Part shown: one piece after another, positions 1 through 8,126 of the stretch
How the letters are laid out: each line of letters opens with the position of its first letter
How positions within the stretch are numbered: the stretch's first letter is position 1
NCBI RefSeq assembly: GCF_009760915.1
Contig: NZ_VIDQ01000044.1
Span: 1 to 58,829, forward strand
DNA length: 58,829 nucleotides
From: Azohydromonas aeria
Lineage (GTDB): Bacteria; Pseudomonadota; Gammaproteobacteria; Burkholderiales; Burkholderiaceae_C
Direction of reading: 5' to 3'
Notes under the pieces: model-generated
The model's input: the letters and a program-made list of their open reading frames with translations, nothing else
Databases searched by the model: none
What the model was told of the DNA's origin: nothing
Translations under genes and position numbers: made by a program

Positions 1-1039
1 GCACGGCGCGGACGCAAGCGGCTCGGTGCCCGGCTTCGACGGCGCGCGCTTCTCGCGCACGCGCCACTGCCTGCCCGCCATGGTCGAGCAGGTCTGGCAG
101 GGCCGCGAGGCCGCCAAGCGCGAGGGCAACGCACCCCTGTCCCAGGCGCTCAAGATCATCATGAACTCGTTCTACGGCGTGCTCGGCACGCGCGGCTGCC
201 GCTTCTGCGACCCGCGCCTGACGGCCTCCATCACGCGCCGGGGCCACGAGATCATGCGCAGCACGCGCGAGCTGATCGAGGCCCAGGGCTGGCGCGTGAT
301 CTACGGCGACACCGACTCGACTTTCGTCTGGCTGGGGCGCGAGCACAGCCAGGCCGACGCGGCGTGCATCGGCCGCGGCTTGGCGCAGCACGTCAACCAG
401 TGGTGGCACGACCACATCAAATCGGAATTCGGCCTGGACAGCGCGCTGGAGCTGCAGTTTGAGACGCACTACCGGCGCTTCCTCATGCCCACCATCCGCG
501 GCTCGCAGGAGGGCAGCAAGAAGCGCTATGCGGGCCTGGTCACACGCGACGACGGCAGCGAGCATCTGGTCTTCAAGGGGCTGGAGACGGTGCGCTCCGA
601 CTGGACGCCCCTGGCGCAGCAGTTCCAGCAGCAGCTCTACCTGCGGGTGTTCCAGCGCCAGCCGCACCAGGACTACGTGCGCGACTTCGTGCGCCGCACC
701 CTGGCCGGCGAGATGGACGAGCTGCTGGTCTACCGCAAGCGGCTGCGCCGGGAGCTCGACGACTACCAGCGCAACGTGCCGCCGCACGTGCGCGCGGCGC
801 GCATGGCCGAAGAGAACGACAAGCGGCTCGGACGCGTGCTGCAGTACCAGGGCAGTAACCGCACCCGCATCAGCTACATGATGACGACTTCAGGCCCGCA
901 GCCGCTGGAGTTGCGCAGCGCGCCGATCGACTACCGCCACTACATCGAGCGCCAACTCCAGCCCGTGGCCGACGCCATCCTGCCGTTCCTGCAGGACGAC
1001 TTCGCCAAGCTGATCGACCCGAATCCCAGCCTGTTCTGA
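1..1039 (+). CDS. polB: DNA polymerase II (family B), C-terminal part
   Basis: Partial gene: the frame is open from the first base and ends at a stop at 1037-1039, so only about the last 345 residues are present (E. coli Pol II has 783). The palm signatures of family-B polymerases are visible: the KxxxNSFYG-type helix (IIMNSFYGVLG) and, later, the catalytic YGDTDS motif with its two metal-binding aspartates. The tail, rich in Arg and Tyr, resembles the thumb of Pol II-type enzymes. In the family this enzyme does translesion synthesis and replication restart and is SOS-inducible. No SOS box can be judged because the promoter lies outside the window. Confidence 0.9.
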   Translation, partial: HGADASGSVPGFDGARFSRTRHCLPAMVEQVWQGREAAKREGNAPLSQALKIIMNSFYGVLGTRGCRFCDPRLTASITRRGHEIMRSTRELIEAQGWRVIYGDTDSTFVWLGREHSQADAACIGRGLAQHVNQWWHDHIKSEFGLDSALELQFETHYRRFLMPTIRGSQEGSKKRYAGLVTRDDGSEHLVFKGLETVRSDWTPLAQQFQQQLYLRVFQRQPHQDYVRDFVRRTLAGEMDELLVYRKRLRRELDDYQRNVPPHVRAARMAEENDKRLGRVLQYQGSNRTRISYMMTTSGPQPLELRSAPIDYRHYIERQLQPVADAILPFLQDDFAKLIDPNPSLF

Positions 1040-1085
1040 TCCAGGCCTGCTCGACGGCCGCTTCGGCCCAAGGCATGCAGCAGCT

Positions 1086-1382
1086 TCAGTTGCCTGGCCT
1101 GACCCATTGCGCGACGGTTACAGCCAATGCCCGCTCCTGCGCCGAATCGCTGCAGCCAGCGGCGGGGTCGGCCAGGTGCTGCTCCAGCGACCAGCCGTCG
1201 GGCCGGCCGGCCTCCCACCAGGCTCTGGCGGCGGCGGCCAGCGCCAGCATCTGGGGCGACGCCTCCAACGCACTGTCATCGCCGGCAAGGGTTGACGGAC
1301 CGCTGGATCGCCCGGCGCGTGGGACACCCGGGCCAAACGCGAACTGCAGCATCATCCCAACGGGGCTACTGGATCGGTTCAT
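1086..1382 (-). CDS. hypothetical protein, 98 aa
   Basis: A small open frame convergent with polB. The ATG at 1382 is chosen because AGAAGG lies 5 nt upstream; an in-frame GTG at 1475 would add 31 residues without a good ribosome site. The C-terminal half looks protein-like, with a Trp-Trp pair, an amphipathic helix (MLALAAAARAWWEAG) and a Gln-Trp near the end. No recognised domain, signal peptide or membrane segment. The opposite strand over the same interval has less protein-like frames. Function unknown; that it is expressed is my inference from composition and the ribosome site. Confidence 0.45.
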   Translation of the reverse strand: MNRSSSPVGMMLQFAFGPGVPRAGRSSGPSTLAGDDSALEASPQMLALAAAARAWWEAGRPDGWSLEQHLADPAAGCSDSAQERALAVTVAQWVRPGN

Positions 1383-1614
1383 GGGCGCCTTCTGAAGCAC
1401 TTCGGACACGACCAATGTACTGCGCGCTGTATTGGCTTGGGCACAGCAGCCGATCAGTCCCGCCTTGCTCGCCACACCTCAGCGGTACTCGGCAATGCAG
1501 CACTCAAGGCCCAGCCCGCTTGTTCACCTGGGATCTCGAAGGGACACGCGACATGCCGCGTCAATAATCCCGGCTGTCACAACACCGTTCGTTCCGTTGA
1601 GGGAGTAACCTACG

Positions 1615-2304
1615 ATGCCGACCAAGAAGACCGTCGCCAGCAAGAACGTAGCCGCCAAAAAAGCCGCTGCCAAGAAGGCCGCGCCCGTTGCCAAGAAAGC
1701 GGCGACGAAGAAGGCCGTGCAGCCAGCGGCTGTCGCAGCCACGTTCCGCACGAAGATCGACCTGGCCAACCTCGCGGTGGGAGCCAAGACGGTCAAGCAG
1801 CTCGCCCGCGCGGTAGCCAAGCTGGCACAGACGTTGGCCAAGATGAATGAGAACGGTGCGGTGCGCCTAGAGCAGCCCGTGACGCCCAAGGGCGCGCATC
1901 TGGTCACGACCGACGCCAAGGCCACCAAGCGCTTCGGCATGGACGAAGGCCGTGCGCCGCGCGGCGCCAAGACGGCTGCGCCGGCGGCCAGGAAGGCCGC
2001 TGCGGCACCGGCTCCAGCGCCGGCGCCTGCGAAGAAGACGCGCACCCAGGCTGCGACGGCAGATGCTGCTCAGTCGGCCGAGGCGCTTGACGCCGCGACA
2101 CCCGCAGCGAAGAAGGCATCCGCCAAGACGGCAGCTGCCAAGAAAGCTCCGGCGAAGAAAGCTACGGGCAAGAAGGCCGCGCGCAAGACGCTTGCTGCCA
2201 ACGGCGGGAACGGTCCTGCACATGCCGCGGGCGCGAAATCCGCCGCTGCGCCCGAGGCGCCGCCGGCCACTGACACGCCGGGCGCCGAGGCCGCCGCGTC
2301 CTGA
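1615..2304 (+). CDS. histone H1-like nucleoid protein (Ala/Lys/Pro-rich)
   Basis: 229 aa, with GAGGGAG 9 nt before the ATG. The first ~35 residues and the C-terminal ~90 are runs of AAKK/PAKK-type repeats typical of H1-like DNA-binding tails (the HC2/AlgP style family in proteobacteria). The middle (about residues 42-120) is a more ordinary helical segment. Such proteins bind DNA without sequence specificity and affect nucleoid compaction. The repeats make this gene prone to length variation. Followed by 137 bp before the next small gene; no shared operon is evident. Confidence 0.75.
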   Translation: MPTKKTVASKNVAAKKAAAKKAAPVAKKAATKKAVQPAAVAATFRTKIDLANLAVGAKTVKQLARAVAKLAQTLAKMNENGAVRLEQPVTPKGAHLVTTDAKATKRFGMDEGRAPRGAKTAAPAARKAAAAPAPAPAPAKKTRTQAATADAAQSAEALDAATPAAKKASAKTAAAKKAPAKKATGKKAARKTLAANGGNGPAHAAGAKSAAAPEAPPATDTPGAEAAAS

Positions 2305-2441
2305 CTGCTTCCTCAGCCTGAAACCACCCTGCCCGCCGCTTTGCCGGACTGATCTTCGGGGGCAGGGGTTTCCATGGCCCTGCCGGTCAAGTCCCCAGCG
2401 AGGGACGAACATCACGGCATGGCAACTTGGGGAGGGATGCC

Positions 2442-2753
2442 GTGAGAGAGCTGCGTGTAACGATCCCGGAAGGCGTCGAGTTCGCGGACCTGCGCCTGTC
2501 GCGTGATGTGGCCAATGGCCGCGTGCGCTTTTCCATGGCACCCATCGCGGCGATCTGCGAGGCCAGTGCCTTGGATCTCGGCGAGATCGTGGATGGGGAT
2601 GAGCCGCTTGTGGTGCTGCTGATTGCAGCCTGGTACCGGGCGCACCGCAGCGGAGGCGGCGCACCGGACCCGGTGCAGGAGGACCTGCTTGAGGAAACGC
2701 GCCTGGAGATAGAGCACGGCGGCGGCTTCTCTTACGCGCCGGGGCACGCCTGA
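2442..2753 (+). CDS. conserved-looking hypothetical protein, 103 aa
   Basis: A GTG start at 2442 is preferred because GGAGG sits 6 nt upstream; a TTG at 2427 is in the same frame. The product is acidic, with a central hydrophobic helix around LVVLLIAAWYRAH and an acidic tail (EEDLLEET-like region). No signal peptide, metal site or recognised domain. It stands alone between the H1-like gene and a convergent small gene. I do not recognise the family; reading-frame quality and ribosome site are the only support. Confidence 0.5.
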   Translation: MRELRVTIPEGVEFADLRLSRDVANGRVRFSMAPIAAICEASALDLGEIVDGDEPLVVLLIAAWYRAHRSGGGAPDPVQEDLLEETRLEIEHGGGFSYAPGHA

Positions 2754-2813
2754 AGGCACGGCATGCCGGGCTCGGTGCTGATCAAGCCGCCGCAGCAATG
2801 GAGCCCGAAGCAC

Positions 2814-3008
2814 TCAGGCGCTGCAGGCCGGCGGCTCCTTGGGCTGATGCGGCTTCGGCGCCAGCTCGGCAAACCGCAGCGCGGCGTCGCTCCAGTCGCA
2901 TTCGGCCTCGACCCGCTTGAGCGCATCGACCGAAGACTCGCCCAGGTTGTCGAATTTCGACTTCCTCACGACCTGGCCGCGCCTGAAAACCACCCTCAAC
3001 AGCGACAT
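2814..3008 (-). CDS. small hypothetical protein, 64 aa
   Basis: The ATG at 3008 is preceded by GAGGGAG; a TTG at 3026 could extend it by six residues. The product begins MSLLRVVFRRGQVVRKSKFD and contains a WSDAALRFAELA helix, a composition typical of a real short soluble protein. No domain recognised. It converges with the gene at 2442-2753 and is separated by about 230 bp from the diguanylate cyclase downstream on the same strand. Confidence 0.45.
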   Translation of the reverse strand: MSLLRVVFRRGQVVRKSKFDNLGESSVDALKRVEAECDWSDAALRFAELAPKPHQPKEPPACSA

Positions 3009-3239
3009 CTCCCTCAGCTCCTGCAACTCTTGTCAACGCCACCCGAACTGGCGCCGAATCCGATTACACAGCGTTGACGCGTCGCGTCGGCGACACGCCG
3101 CGGCAGTGCCCTTCAGCTACGGGATCAGGCCGGTGGCTGTTGCTGCCCCTGGCCTTCGCGACTTGCCTCAGCTCTACCGCGTACAGCCAACGCTCGAACC
3201 ACAGTCTCGACGGTTCCCCAGTGGAACCATCAAGCCGCG

Positions 3240-4901
3240 TTACTGCACCCGCACATGGGACGCAGCGTTGGAGCTTGAGCTGCGACCGGTTCGGCCCTGG
3301 CGCTTGTGCTCATACATGCGGCTGTCGGCAAGCTGATGCAGTTCATCGACGCTGGCGACTTCGCTCAGATGCGCAGTCCCCCAGCTGGCACCGGCATTGA
3401 CGAAGCCCTCACGGCGAAGCGCTTGCACTGCGGCGGAGACAGCCTTCTCCACGGCGGCGCTGTCTCCACGTGGGGCGATCACGGCGAACTCGTCGCCACC
3501 GAGCCGGTGCAGAATGGCGCAGTCGTCCAGCCGCCGTGCCAGCTCGGCGCCGAACGCGCGCAACAGCCGATCGCCTTGCGCATGGCCATGTCGGTCGTTG
3601 TAGTCCTTGAGGCCGTCGAGATCGATGGCCGTCAGGCTGGCCTGCGCAGGCAGCGTGCGCAGCCCGTCCGTGAAGGCATGCCGGTTGGGCAGTCCCGTGA
3701 GGGAATCGGTATGCGCCAGCCGCAGGTTCGCCTGTGCCCTGGCCAGCGCCTGCACGGTCGCGCGTTGCATCTCGCCGAACTGGAATGCCAGGACCAGCGA
3801 CAGCAGCAGCACCTCGATGGTCACCGCCACCAGTCCCACGTGCTCCACCACGATGGTGTTGAGCTCGCCCATGCCGCCCAGCGTGATGGCCACCGATCCC
3901 GTGATGGCAAAGCCGACGTTGGCCCAAAGATAGGATCGTGCCAGCCGGTCGCCAGCGCGCGCGCGCAGGATGCCCGCGGCCAAGCCGTAGGCGAGGAACG
4001 CGCCGACGCCTGCACGGCACAGCTCCATGGCCCAGTTGGGCCACCACACGGCAACTGCGGCCATGCTCGCCATGACTAGCAAAACAACGAGTCCCAGGCG
4101 GTAGAGACCGGGTGCCGTCGTGCGCAGCCGCAGCAGCGCCATCACGAAGCCGACGTACGCCATGTTGGACAGCAGGATCGGCGCGCTGCTCAGGTGGAAC
4201 CAGCGGATGCCCAGCAGTTCATGCGCCACGCCCAGTCCGCTGGCGTTATAGAGCAGGTTGCCGGCGATGAACGCGGCGTACAGCCCTTCGGTCCAGCGCT
4301 GGCGCGCGACGGCCAGCACTGCATAGAAGACGCCCAGCCCGATGAACACGCCCAGGCACAGCAGCGTCAGCGCGTTGCCCGGCTTGATGGCTTGCCGGTA
4401 GTGGTCCAGCGTATCGACGTAAGGCTGGGGCGGCGTGATGAAGTAGGGCGACTCCAGCCGGGTCAGCAGCCGGTAGTGTCCCGGCGCAAGTTCGAACTCG
4501 CGGCCATGGCGCAGGAAGAACGGGCCTGGATCGGAGGACGTCAGCCCGCCGCTGGCTTGGGCCACGACCCTGCCTTGCTCGTCCAGAAGCCGGTGCTCGA
4601 AGCGCCCCAGGATGGCGCCGTGGCGAAAGTCGATCACGTAGCGGCCGCCGCGAGCGATTAGCAGGGTGGCCTCGTGCTCGAACGTGCCCCCGGTGGTCGG
4701 TAATCGTTCGATGGCCTGCACAGGGCTTCGGGAAAGATCCGTCCAGGCGCCTTGTAGCGCCACGGGAAACGCAAGTGCAGCCATTGCGCCCCCGGACCAC
4801 GCCAGCAGGCCCAGTACCAGGACCGGCCGCGCCATGACTTGGGCACGCAGCTTCAGGAAGGCGAGCACTGCGTTGACTCGCAGCAATGCCAGGCGATGCA
4901 T
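3240..4901 (-). CDS. membrane diguanylate cyclase with 7TM sensory module (GGDEF)
   Basis: About 553 aa. An N-terminal signal/anchor is followed by a periplasmic beta-rich region (about residues 40-180), then about seven hydrophobic helices (about 185-375) in the order of 7TM-DISM sensors, then a GGDEF domain. The catalytic GGDEF is intact near residues 468-472 (LGGDEFAVI), so c-di-GMP synthesis from GTP is expected. The usual RxxD inhibitory site five residues before GGDEF is absent (the equivalent positions read DDCA), so product inhibition may be lost. The start is uncertain: ATG at 4901 was chosen; GTG at 4937 and a later ATG near 4836 are alternatives, none with a clear ribosome site. 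A single-gene unit. Confidence 0.85.
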   Translation of the reverse strand: MHRLALLRVNAVLAFLKLRAQVMARPVLVLGLLAWSGGAMAALAFPVALQGAWTDLSRSPVQAIERLPTTGGTFEHEATLLIARGGRYVIDFRHGAILGRFEHRLLDEQGRVVAQASGGLTSSDPGPFFLRHGREFELAPGHYRLLTRLESPYFITPPQPYVDTLDHYRQAIKPGNALTLLCLGVFIGLGVFYAVLAVARQRWTEGLYAAFIAGNLLYNASGLGVAHELLGIRWFHLSSAPILLSNMAYVGFVMALLRLRTTAPGLYRLGLVVLLVMASMAAVAVWWPNWAMELCRAGVGAFLAYGLAAGILRARAGDRLARSYLWANVGFAITGSVAITLGGMGELNTIVVEHVGLVAVTIEVLLLSLVLAFQFGEMQRATVQALARAQANLRLAHTDSLTGLPNRHAFTDGLRTLPAQASLTAIDLDGLKDYNDRHGHAQGDRLLRAFGAELARRLDDCAILHRLGGDEFAVIAPRGDSAAVEKAVSAAVQALRREGFVNAGASWGTAHLSEVASVDELHQLADSRMYEHKRQGRTGRSSSSNAASHVRVQ

Positions 4902-5210
4902 CGGACTGTTTGGAGGAAAAACCTCGGAGTACAGCACGTGCCGGAGTTGTCAGCGTCACTCGGCCCGAAGAACAGGCAGCCAGCGCGTACCGAGGCGCCT
5001 GGAACAGCGCAAAACTGCACAACTTCGACATGCCGCGGCAGCAGACATCGCCTGCGCCGAAATAGAAAGTTCGCAGCGCCTGCGCACCATCAGCGTAGTG
5101 ATGCTTGCCAGACATCCCTGCACGTACGGGCACCGCTGCCCTGGCATCCTTTGCATGCCGGGACGGCAGCGCCGCCGGCGCCCATGGACTCCAAAAGGAA
5201 ACTTCCCTTG
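4902..5210. other. intergenic, no gene seen
   Basis: This 309-bp gap lies between the divergent diguanylate cyclase and the DUF7673-like gene. The frames crossing it are shadows with no ribosome site or protein-like composition. It should hold both promoters, but I see no convincing -35/-10 pair. Confidence 0.4.
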
Positions 5211-5948
5211 ATGGGATCTACCAACGACGCACCCCCCTGCCCCACCGTCAAGGTCACGCTGGAAGTACCCCAAGAGCATCTGCCGGCCTTCGAGCAGCTG
5301 GTGAGCGATTTCAATGCTGGCAGGGTGCGGGCTGCCGCGCCGGCGTTCGACTTCACCGCCCGTGACTATCGCGAAGCGGCGCAGGCGCTGGTGCACGACC
5401 CCGAGACCACCTACGCACTGCGCGGCCGCATCCTCGACGACGACAAGCGCGACCCGGCCGCGGCGCTGACCGATGCCGAAGCCCTGCACTCACTGCAGGC
5501 ACGGCGCTTTGCCGGGTCCGGGCCGCTCGGGGCAGTGAGCGGCGGCGAGGCCGCCATGGAGCAGGCGGGCATCGACGCGCTCAAGCGGCTGTTCCAGGTC
5601 GCGCAGGGCCAGTCGAGCCAAGGCAGCTGGATTGCGCGCTTCCTGCTGAGCCTCTACAACGGGCAGCGGTTTCCCTTCGACCTCGCATCCCTGCGCTGCC
5701 TGGATGCCGACGTGTTCGAGGACTGCATGCGGCTGCTGCGCATGGACGCTCGCTGCCGGACGCAGGAGGTGCACACTTACTTTTCCAACGGCGGCGTGCA
5801 ATTCGAGGCACTGGCCAGGACCTGGCACATGCTCGACGTCAGCCGGCTCAAGGTTGCAGCCAAGGGGCTCGCGGAGCGGATCGACCCATCAGGGCCGTTC
5901 GCCAAGGAGGCGGTCGAGCTCGTGCAGCTGCTCAAGAACAATCGCTGA
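5211..5948 (+). CDS. DUF7673-like hypothetical protein, 245 aa
   Basis: ATG at 5211, with AAGGAAA about 10 nt upstream; an in-frame ATG at 5184 is an alternative. The middle (about residues 105-190) has the pattern I associate with the DUF7673 family common on beta-/gammaproteobacterial islands: a helix with GIDALKRLFQVAQG, then ARFLLSLYNG, then a DLASLRCLDADVFEDCMRLLRM helix. The C-terminus is a helical cap ending KNNR. No signal peptide or membrane span. Function unknown. The family assignment is from pattern memory and not certain. Confidence 0.6.
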   Translation: MGSTNDAPPCPTVKVTLEVPQEHLPAFEQLVSDFNAGRVRAAAPAFDFTARDYREAAQALVHDPETTYALRGRILDDDKRDPAAALTDAEALHSLQARRFAGSGPLGAVSGGEAAMEQAGIDALKRLFQVAQGQSSQGSWIARFLLSLYNGQRFPFDLASLRCLDADVFEDCMRLLRMDARCRTQEVHTYFSNGGVQFEALARTWHMLDVSRLKVAAKGLAERIDPSGPFAKEAVELVQLLKNNR

Positions 5949-6087
5949 GATGCAAGGCCCAAGATTTTCGACAGCCGCCCCAGCAAAGCACGCTGCCGAG
6001 CCCCCGCATGAGCACCGGCGCGGAACGGGCCGCGGCCGGGGCTATGCTTTTGGGTTGCCTACTGCGCCCAAGAGCGCTCTTGCTTTC

Positions 6088-6807
6088 ATGCCCCGACTGC
6101 TACTGATCGACGCCGATGCGCGCCTGGGTGCCATGGTGGCCGACTACCTGCGCAACGCCGGCTTCGATGTCGATCTCGCCACCACCTTTTCCGAAGGACG
6201 GCGCCGGCTGCTGATGGAGAACTTCGACGCCCTGGTGCTCGACTTCATGCTGCTCGATGGCGACAGCCTGGACCTCACGCGCGAGCTGCGCGCCGACAGC
6301 CGAATGCGGCGCCTGCCGCTGCTGATGCTCACCACGCGCGGCTAGCCGCTGGAGCGCAGCGTCGGCTTGGACCTCGGCACCGGCGACTACCTGGTCAAGC
6401 CCTTCGAGCCGCGCGAGCTGCTGGCGCGCATCAAGGCGCTGCTGCTGCGCGCCCAGCCCGTCGCGCCCGCGGAAGAGACGCTGCGCTTCGGCAGGCTGGA
6501 GATCGACTTGGGCGCGCACAAGGCCCGGCTCGATGGCCAGGAAGTCGAGCTCACCCCCCACCAGTTCGACCTGCTGCGCGTCCTGGCGCAGCATGCCGGG
6601 CGCGTCATGACCCGTGACCAGATCACAGACACCCTCAAGGGCCACGCGCCGGAAGCCTTCGACCGCTCCATCGACGTGCACGTCTCGCGCATCCGCGCCC
6701 TCATCGAGGACGACCCGCGCAATCCCCGCCGCGTGATCACCGTGCGCGGCGTGGGCTACCTTTTCGCGCTGCACCCCGACGACGACAAGCGCGAAGCCGA
6801 GGCCTAG
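6088..6807 (+). pseudogene. OmpR/PhoB-family response regulator interrupted by in-frame amber codon
   Basis: A full-length two-domain regulator (239 codons) is present in one frame. The receiver domain has acidic D8/D10 and phospho-acceptor D52 (VLDFML), the conserved Lys appears as DYLVKPF, and the C-terminal winged helix covers about codons 125-230 (ELTPHQFDLLRVLAQ, VRGVGYLF). TAG at 6343-6345 is codon 86, between LLMLTTRG and PLERSVGLDLG, where relatives have a charged residue; one base change (for example from GAG, AAG or CAG) explains it. There is no frameshift. Either a recent nonsense mutation, a read-through site or a sequencing error. No histidine kinase lies beside it. Confidence 0.85.
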
Positions 6808-6889
6808 GCCGAGGGCCAGGACGCCGGCAAACTGGCAACGTGAACCAGACGCGGCACCGAGAGCGTGCCCGAAGACCTGAACAACGCCC

Positions 6890-7465
6890 ATGGCTTCCGA
6901 ACCCATCGTCCGTCGCAAGCGCCGAGTCGTGATCGTCGCCGACGTGCAGCCGCCGACCACCCCAGCGGTGGCCAGCACTGAACCGAAGAGCGACAGGCCG
7001 GTGTTCAAGCTCAAGTCCCGATCTGAAGCCGCTCACACCCCAGCCGACGCCGCCCAGCCGCCCGTGGCTGCACCCGCAGCGCCTGCCAAGCCCGTGCAGG
7101 AGCCCCTGAGCGCCGCTGAACGCCGCCGACGCCTGGCGGTCAAGGCCGCCGCAGCCTTGAGCGTGCTGGCCGAGCACTACCCGGCCCTGTTCACCAGCGC
7201 GCGGCCCATGGCCATCGGCACCGGCAAGGTGCTCGATGCCGAGCGCAAAGCGGGGCGTCTTCCGCTGGGCACCATCCCGCTCAAGCCCGGCCTTTCCGCA
7301 TGGGCCGCCTCGGATGCCTACGTCGAAGCGCTCGCTGGCGGGGGGCCGCGCTTCAACTTGGCGGGCGAAGTCGCAGGCGAGGTCACGCCTGAGCAGGTGG
7401 CCCACGCCCTCAAGAAACTGCACAAGCGGCGAGCAGTTGCAGCTGTTCCACAGGAACTGACATGA
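6890..7465 (+). CDS. ProQ/FinO-family RNA-binding protein
   Basis: 191 aa. The first ~85 residues are a Pro/Ala-rich, low-complexity leader with a basic patch (RRKRR). Residues about 90-185 fit the ProQ/FinO fold: LAEHYPALF helix, PMAIGTGK, a LKPGLSAWAASDAYVEAL segment and AGEVAGEVTPEQVAHALKKL. In this family the domain binds structured sRNAs and 3' ends of mRNAs. Located just outside the trailer end of the CRISPR array. No ribosome site better than moderate at the ATG. The function is inferred from family membership; RNA targets cannot be seen. Confidence 0.75.
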   Translation: MASEPIVRRKRRVVIVADVQPPTTPAVASTEPKSDRPVFKLKSRSEAAHTPADAAQPPVAAPAAPAKPVQEPLSAAERRRRLAVKAAAALSVLAEHYPALFTSARPMAIGTGKVLDAERKAGRLPLGTIPLKPGLSAWAASDAYVEALAGGGPRFNLAGEVAGEVTPEQVAHALKKLHKRRAVAAVPQELT

Positions 7466-7599
7466 TTAGAGCAGTGCAGGAAAGGTCACCCAACAAGGAC
7501 GCGGGCTGGCGTGTGGACCTGCTCAAGCAAGACTATTGACTGCGGCCAGTGCGCGACGCCGGGTGGTGCGCCTCAATCAAGGTGATAGCCTCTCATCCA

Positions 7600-7786
7600 A
7601 ATCGTAGCGCCACACGCGTGGGAAATACGCGCGCGGGCTTGGCTTGCTCGTCGCTCATGGCGGTTCATCTCCGTTCACGCGGGAAATGCTTCGTCGTCGG
7701 TCAGTGCTCGTCGCAGCCCAGCGGTTCATCCCCGCTCGTGCGGGAAATACGCTTGGTCGAAGGGGAAGAACTCGCCGTGATGGTTC
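7600..7786 (-). CRISPR. degenerate trailer-end repeats of the type I-E array
   Basis: Three repeat-like units spaced exactly 61 bp apart start at 7600, 7661 and 7722. The first keeps only the GCGTGGGAAATAC side, the second has several substitutions (ATCTCCGTTCACGCGG, ending ATGC), and the third is canonical. A further GGTTC at 7782-7786 is the left stump of the repeat split by the IS element. Decay concentrates here, as expected at the old, leader-distal end. Confidence 0.85.
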
Positions 7787-7899
7787 TACAGGGACTTCCC
7801 CACGCGTCAAGAGGTTTGATTGATTACTTCATTGCTTCACCCAAGCCTATTCCTTCCGCAGTCGGAACTGGCGAGTGCATGAAGACGGCCACCATCGAG

Positions 7900-8030
7900 G
7901 CACAGACTGCACATCTACAGTCGGGCTTGTGCCGGCATTGGTTTTCCGGCGCCCCAGATACGAACCGCTCAGCAGGGCTCCATTCATCCCGCGGGGTCGG
8001 GTTCAAGAACCCGCCTCATACGAATTTCCG
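7900..8030 (-). ncRNA. candidate bridge/seekRNA of the IS1111-group element
   Basis: Lies in the long non-coding region 3' of the transposase, where IS1111-group elements encode their guide RNA. In RNA order (minus strand) a target-like loop comes first: the + strand here carries GAACC (8007-8011), the complement of the GGTTC half-target, and TTCATCCC (7983-7990), which equals the other half. A donor-like loop follows: ATACGAA (7958-7964) is the complement of the right-end TTCGTAT, and TCTACAG (7914-7920) equals the left-end junction. Opposite polarities within each loop fit the bridge-RNA model. Boundaries are approximate and the fold is not computed. Confidence 0.6.
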
Positions 8031-8126
8031 AGCTTGCCTGCTGCCGGTCTGACCTGTGGTGGTATCTACGCTCGCACGTCTGACTGAGGAATAATGATTT
8101 GCTGCCGTGATTTACCAGGTGTTATT

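Noticed and set aside
3074..3400. ORF with a signal-peptide-like start overlapping the cyclase 3' end
   Set aside because: It runs antisense into the GGDEF gene and has no ribosome site.
7462..7539. 25-codon ORF after the ProQ gene
   Set aside because: No supporting ribosome site or recognisable family; might be a leftover gene start, but cannot be supported.
7824..8006. 60-aa minus-strand ORF in the IS non-coding end
   Set aside because: No ribosome site; the same bases carry the guide-RNA-like segments.
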